The notes under the pieces: generated by a model
Seen by the model: only the letters and a program-made list of their open reading frames with translations
Databases searched by the model: none
What the model was told of the DNA's origin: nothing
Position numbers and translations under genes: made by a program
Assembly (NCBI GenBank): GCA_025175895.1
Contig: CM046001.1
Coordinates: 47,057,719-47,121,718, forward strand
Source: Wurfbainia villosa
Taxonomy: Eukaryota > Streptophyta > Magnoliopsida > Zingiberales > Zingiberaceae
Length of the DNA: 64,000 nucleotides
Direction: 5' to 3'
Shown: positions 61,091 through 64,000 of the stretch, in pieces
Layout of the letters: every line of letters starts with the position of its first letter
How positions within the stretch are numbered: the first letter of the stretch is position 1

Positions 61091-61559
61091 AGCCCAATAG
61101 AATTATATCATTAGAGGAAGAGGGGAATTTATAGATAAGTGGAAGAAGGGTAAGTGAAGAGGCATGACAAAGAAAAGAGAAACTTCTCTTCCTCCCTTTA
61201 TAAAGAAGAAGGAAGTTTCCATTTGGCCATTTTCTTCCTCTCCTCTTCATCCTCACCGAAAACAATCTCCCTCTCCATCCTTTGGCCGAGACCCCCTTTC
61301 AAGCTAGGAGAAAGCTAGGTGACCTCCATTAGGTCATCTCTCAAGCAAAGCGAAGGATGTAAGATTTCCCTCACCTGCAGTGTATTAGTTTCGTAGGTTA
61401 AATTTCATGAAAAAAAAAGATGAAGTTGTAGCCCTTGTAGGTTTCGGCCAATCAAGTTTTCTTGGGCTAAGATTCATGAAAATGATTCTAGGGAACTTCT
61501 ATAGGTTGTATGCTCACTATAGGAACTTTTAGGGGACAAAGATTCTAACTTGGTGCCCT

Positions 61560-62230
61560 TATAGGTTTCGGCCACCAAGGCCTTTTAGGGTTAGGGTTTT
61601 TATGACAACTCCCTCTTATGAGGTTAGGCCATGATAATGCTTTATGAATGAATTATAGGGGACAAAACCTAAGTTTGAACCCATTCCATGTTTCGGCCAA
61701 CCCATATAATTAGGGTTAGGGTTGCATGAAAATGTTCCTAATGACACTAGGTTAAGTAATAATGCTTTATGAATGAACTTTAGGGGACAAAACCTAAGTT
61801 TGAACCCATTCCATGTTTTGACCCATATAACTAGGGTTAGGGTTGCATGAAAATGTTCCTAATGACACTAGGTTAAGTAATAATGCTTTATGAATGAACT
61901 TTAGGGGACAAAACCTAAGCTTGAACCCCCACATGTTTCGGCCAATCAAGACTCTTAGAGTGAGGGTTTCATGAAAATACCCTCTTATAAAGTTAGGTTA
62001 TGATAGAGGCCTACATGAATAGATTTAGGGGACAAAAGTCCAAAGATCTAACCTTACAAGATTCGGCCAACCAATGAAAGTAGGGTTAGGGTTGCATGAA
62101 AATATCTCTAATGATACTATGATTAGTTATAAGGCTTCATGAGTGAACTTTAGGGGACAAAACCCAAGCTCGAGCCCCTTACAAGATTCGGCCAACCCAT
62201 GGTTTTAGGGTTAGGGTTTCATGAAAACAC
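61560..62230 (+). repeat. About 120-bp tandem units in LTR-T
   Basis: Five to six degenerate units. Each contains 'ttaggggacaaaacctaag', 'tttcggccaa' and 'tagggttagggtt' followed by 'catgaaaat' (hits near 61590, 61712, 61833, 61944, 62083, 62208). Confidence 0.85.
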
Positions 62231-62648
62231 CCCCACATGTAGTTGTGCTAAGGGTATGGTTTTTTGTTTGTTTATATGTCATGAACTATGCTTGTGTGAT
62301 GTATATGTTTATGATTCAATGCAATATGAAATAAGCTTATGTGATGAACATGTTTATGATATAGTATGCCATGAAACATACCTAGATGTGGAACATGTTT
62401 TGTGATTTAATATGCCATGAATATGCCCAGGAAATATGCTTCATGTCTATGATGTAGGGTACCATGAAATATACCTAGAGGTGGAACATGTTTTGTGATT
62501 TAATATGCCATGAATATGCATAGGAAATATGCTTCATGTTTATGATATAATGTGCCATGAAATATGCTTGGGTGATGAACATGTTTATGCTTAGGACCCC
62601 TTTAGGGTACTCTATGTTATGAATGCATGTGTCCTTATGAAATGACTG

Positions 62649-62872
62649 AGATGGAGATGCTTCCCTTTCAAGTAGGGATCAAGAGCTCTCCTTATGACAA
62701 GATAAGATGGAGATGCTTCCCTTTCAAGTAGGGATCAAGAGCTCTCCCTATGATAAGATAAGATGGAGATGCTTCCCTTTCAAGTAGGGATCAAGAGCTC
62801 TCTTCATGACAAGATGAGATTAAGATGCTTCCCTTTTTATGTTGGGGATCAAGAGCATTCTTTATATTATGA
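62649..62872 (+). repeat. 56-bp tandem repeat, four units
   Basis: Unit contains 'gatggagatgcttccctttc' and 'aagtagggatcaagagctct'; copies begin near 62650, 62706, 62762 and 62818, the last one diverged. Confidence 0.9.
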
Positions 62873-63089
62873 CAAGAAAAGAAAAGAATTAAGTATTTTA
62901 CTTTGCAAGAGGTTAAGTACCCGACCCGTCAGGTGGTCGTTAATCAAATCCATAGGGACATAAGAAGACGTAAGAGGTCTTGCCCTGGTAAGACGTAAGA
63001 GGTCTTGCTCTAGTAGGACTGGTGGCTCGCTACCCCAGCCTATTAGGGAATGCGCATTATGTGGTACTTAACCTGGGGCCCCCCAAACA

Positions 63090-63500
63090 AGTTATGATGA
63101 TATTGAAGTATCTATAAGTATATGTTTTGAAAAGAAAAGACTTTTATGATTATTGTGTATGCTCATGTTAAATACTCTGAATGCTTGCGAACTACGTTCT
63201 TTATGCATGCTAGATGTTATGAAGTTATGATGATATGGAAGTATCTATAAGTATATGTTTTGAAAAGAAAAGACTTTTATGATTATTGTGTATGCTCCTG
63301 TTAAATACTCTGAATGCTTGCGAACTATGTTCTTTATGCATGCTAGATGTTATGAAGTTATGATGATATGGAAGTATCTATAAGTATATGTTTTGAAAAG
63401 AAAAGACTTTCATGATATTGTGTATGCTTATGTTAAATACCCTGAATGCTTAGAACTATGTTCTTTATGCATGCTAGATGTTATGAAGTTATGATGTTTA
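63090..63500 (+). repeat. 133-bp tandem repeat, about three units
   Basis: Units start at about 63091, 63224 and 63357, containing 'gttatgatgatatggaagta' and 'ttctttatgcatgctagatg'. Further decayed pieces of the same words continue to about 63900. Confidence 0.9.
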
Positions 63501-64000
63501 GAGTTAAGTTTAAGAATGTTGCGACTATGTACTTCATGCTAGTTTAGAATTTATGATGTGGTGAATGTTATGGTTAAGTTTATGAATACTTGCGATTATG
63601 TTCTTTCTACAGGTTTAGGATTTATGTTATTACAAATGTTTATGTTCAAGTTAAACAAATGCTTATGATTATGTCCTTTATGCATGATTGGATTCCCTGA
63701 TGAATGGTCATGGTTAAGTTGAAGAATGTTTGTGCCTATGTACTTTATGTAGGTTTAAGATGTAGGATGTTACGGATGCTTAGGTTAGGAATGCTTATTG
63801 TTAAGTTTTAAAACACTTATGAATATGTCTTTCATGCATGCTTAGTTTTATGTAGTTACTGAATGCTTATGTTCAAATTATGCCCTGCTTAGATTAATTA
63901 TGCTTTCTATGCCATGCTCAGTTTTTATTACATGGATATGTTGTTGATTAGTGTTGCTATGAAATACTTAGGTCCTTTATGCTTGTATGCTCATGTTCTA

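Larger units (their letters stand above)
60622..64000 (+). mobile_element. LTR-T: long LTR of a probable gypsy element, runs off window
   Basis: Starts TGTAACGCTCGTAAAATT at 60622 and, in the duplicated copy, at 60907. No LTR end, tRNA-Met primer site or coding frame occurs before 64000, so the LTR would be at least 3.1 kb, in the size range of Tekay-like gypsy LTRs. A TATA-like TTTATAAAG lies at 61197-61205 in a pyrimidine/purine-rich zone, a possible promoter. Three tandem-repeat blocks follow. The plus direction is assumed from the TG start; a minus element ending here cannot be excluded. Confidence 0.55.

Noticed and set aside
61585..62215. TAGGGTTAGGGTT words suggesting telomeric DNA
   Set aside because: Only two units at a time, spaced every 120 bp as part of an LTR tandem unit; no continuous TTTAGGG array.

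Overview
This window is repeat-dense nuclear DNA from a flowering plant, probably a monocot. I base that on nested Ty1/copia and Ty3/gypsy LTR retrotransposons, a plant TRIM, a CACTA-like end, and tRNA-Met and tRNA-Asp primer-binding sites; I cannot name the species. I see no convincing intact host gene. Nearly all coding potential is retroelement gag/pol, mostly on the minus strand and broken by frameshifts. Layout: 1-8.3 kb is mixed old sequence: a copia LTR cut by the window edge (1-1085), a decayed copia LTR (about 1240-2573), a low-complexity tract (3118-3830), a TRIM (4035-4737), AT-rich possibly low-copy DNA with one 58-codon ORF (5494-5670), a CACTA-like subterminal region (6509-6990), a CT microsatellite, a second low-complexity tract and a plus-oriented copia LTR fragment (7655-8323). 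From 8324 to 38631 there is a three-level nest. The outer layer is the 3' end of a SIRE-like copia element. Its LTR is split by a complete SIRE-like element (8646-36957, target duplication ATAAG). That element's gag is in turn split by a 19.5-kb Athila-type gypsy array (14307-33796, target duplication GGAAC). The array is LTR-internal-LTR-internal-LTR, so two full internal regions share the middle LTR. From 38632 to 60621 there is a second nest built on a gag-only, pol-less SIRE-like element (N2). Its 3' LTR holds a 2.2-kb solo LTR (38978-41188, duplication GCTAG) and a complete second member of the gag-only family (N1, 41540-47453). Its internal region holds a 10.8-kb element with about 3.2-kb LTRs and no readable pol (48781-59569, duplication ACATT). 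From 60622 to the end of the window lies a long LTR-like sequence (LTR-T) that begins with a 285-bp tandem duplication and carries three blocks of tandem repeats. The autonomous-type elements (Athila, SIRE) carry the parts of a replication cycle: gag for the particle, protease, reverse transcriptase/RNase H and integrase, with a tRNA primer site next to the 5' LTR and a purine tract next to the 3' LTR. The gag-only, pol-less and TRIM elements keep LTRs, primer site and purine tract, and would depend on enzymes from relatives. Many frame breaks may not be biological. Duplicate copies differ repeatedly by small losses at CAG/CTG/CCG (CHG) words, for example CAGTCGACTG in one copy against CGATCG in its partner. 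This looks like base-calling error at methylated sites in an assembly not corrected in repeats.
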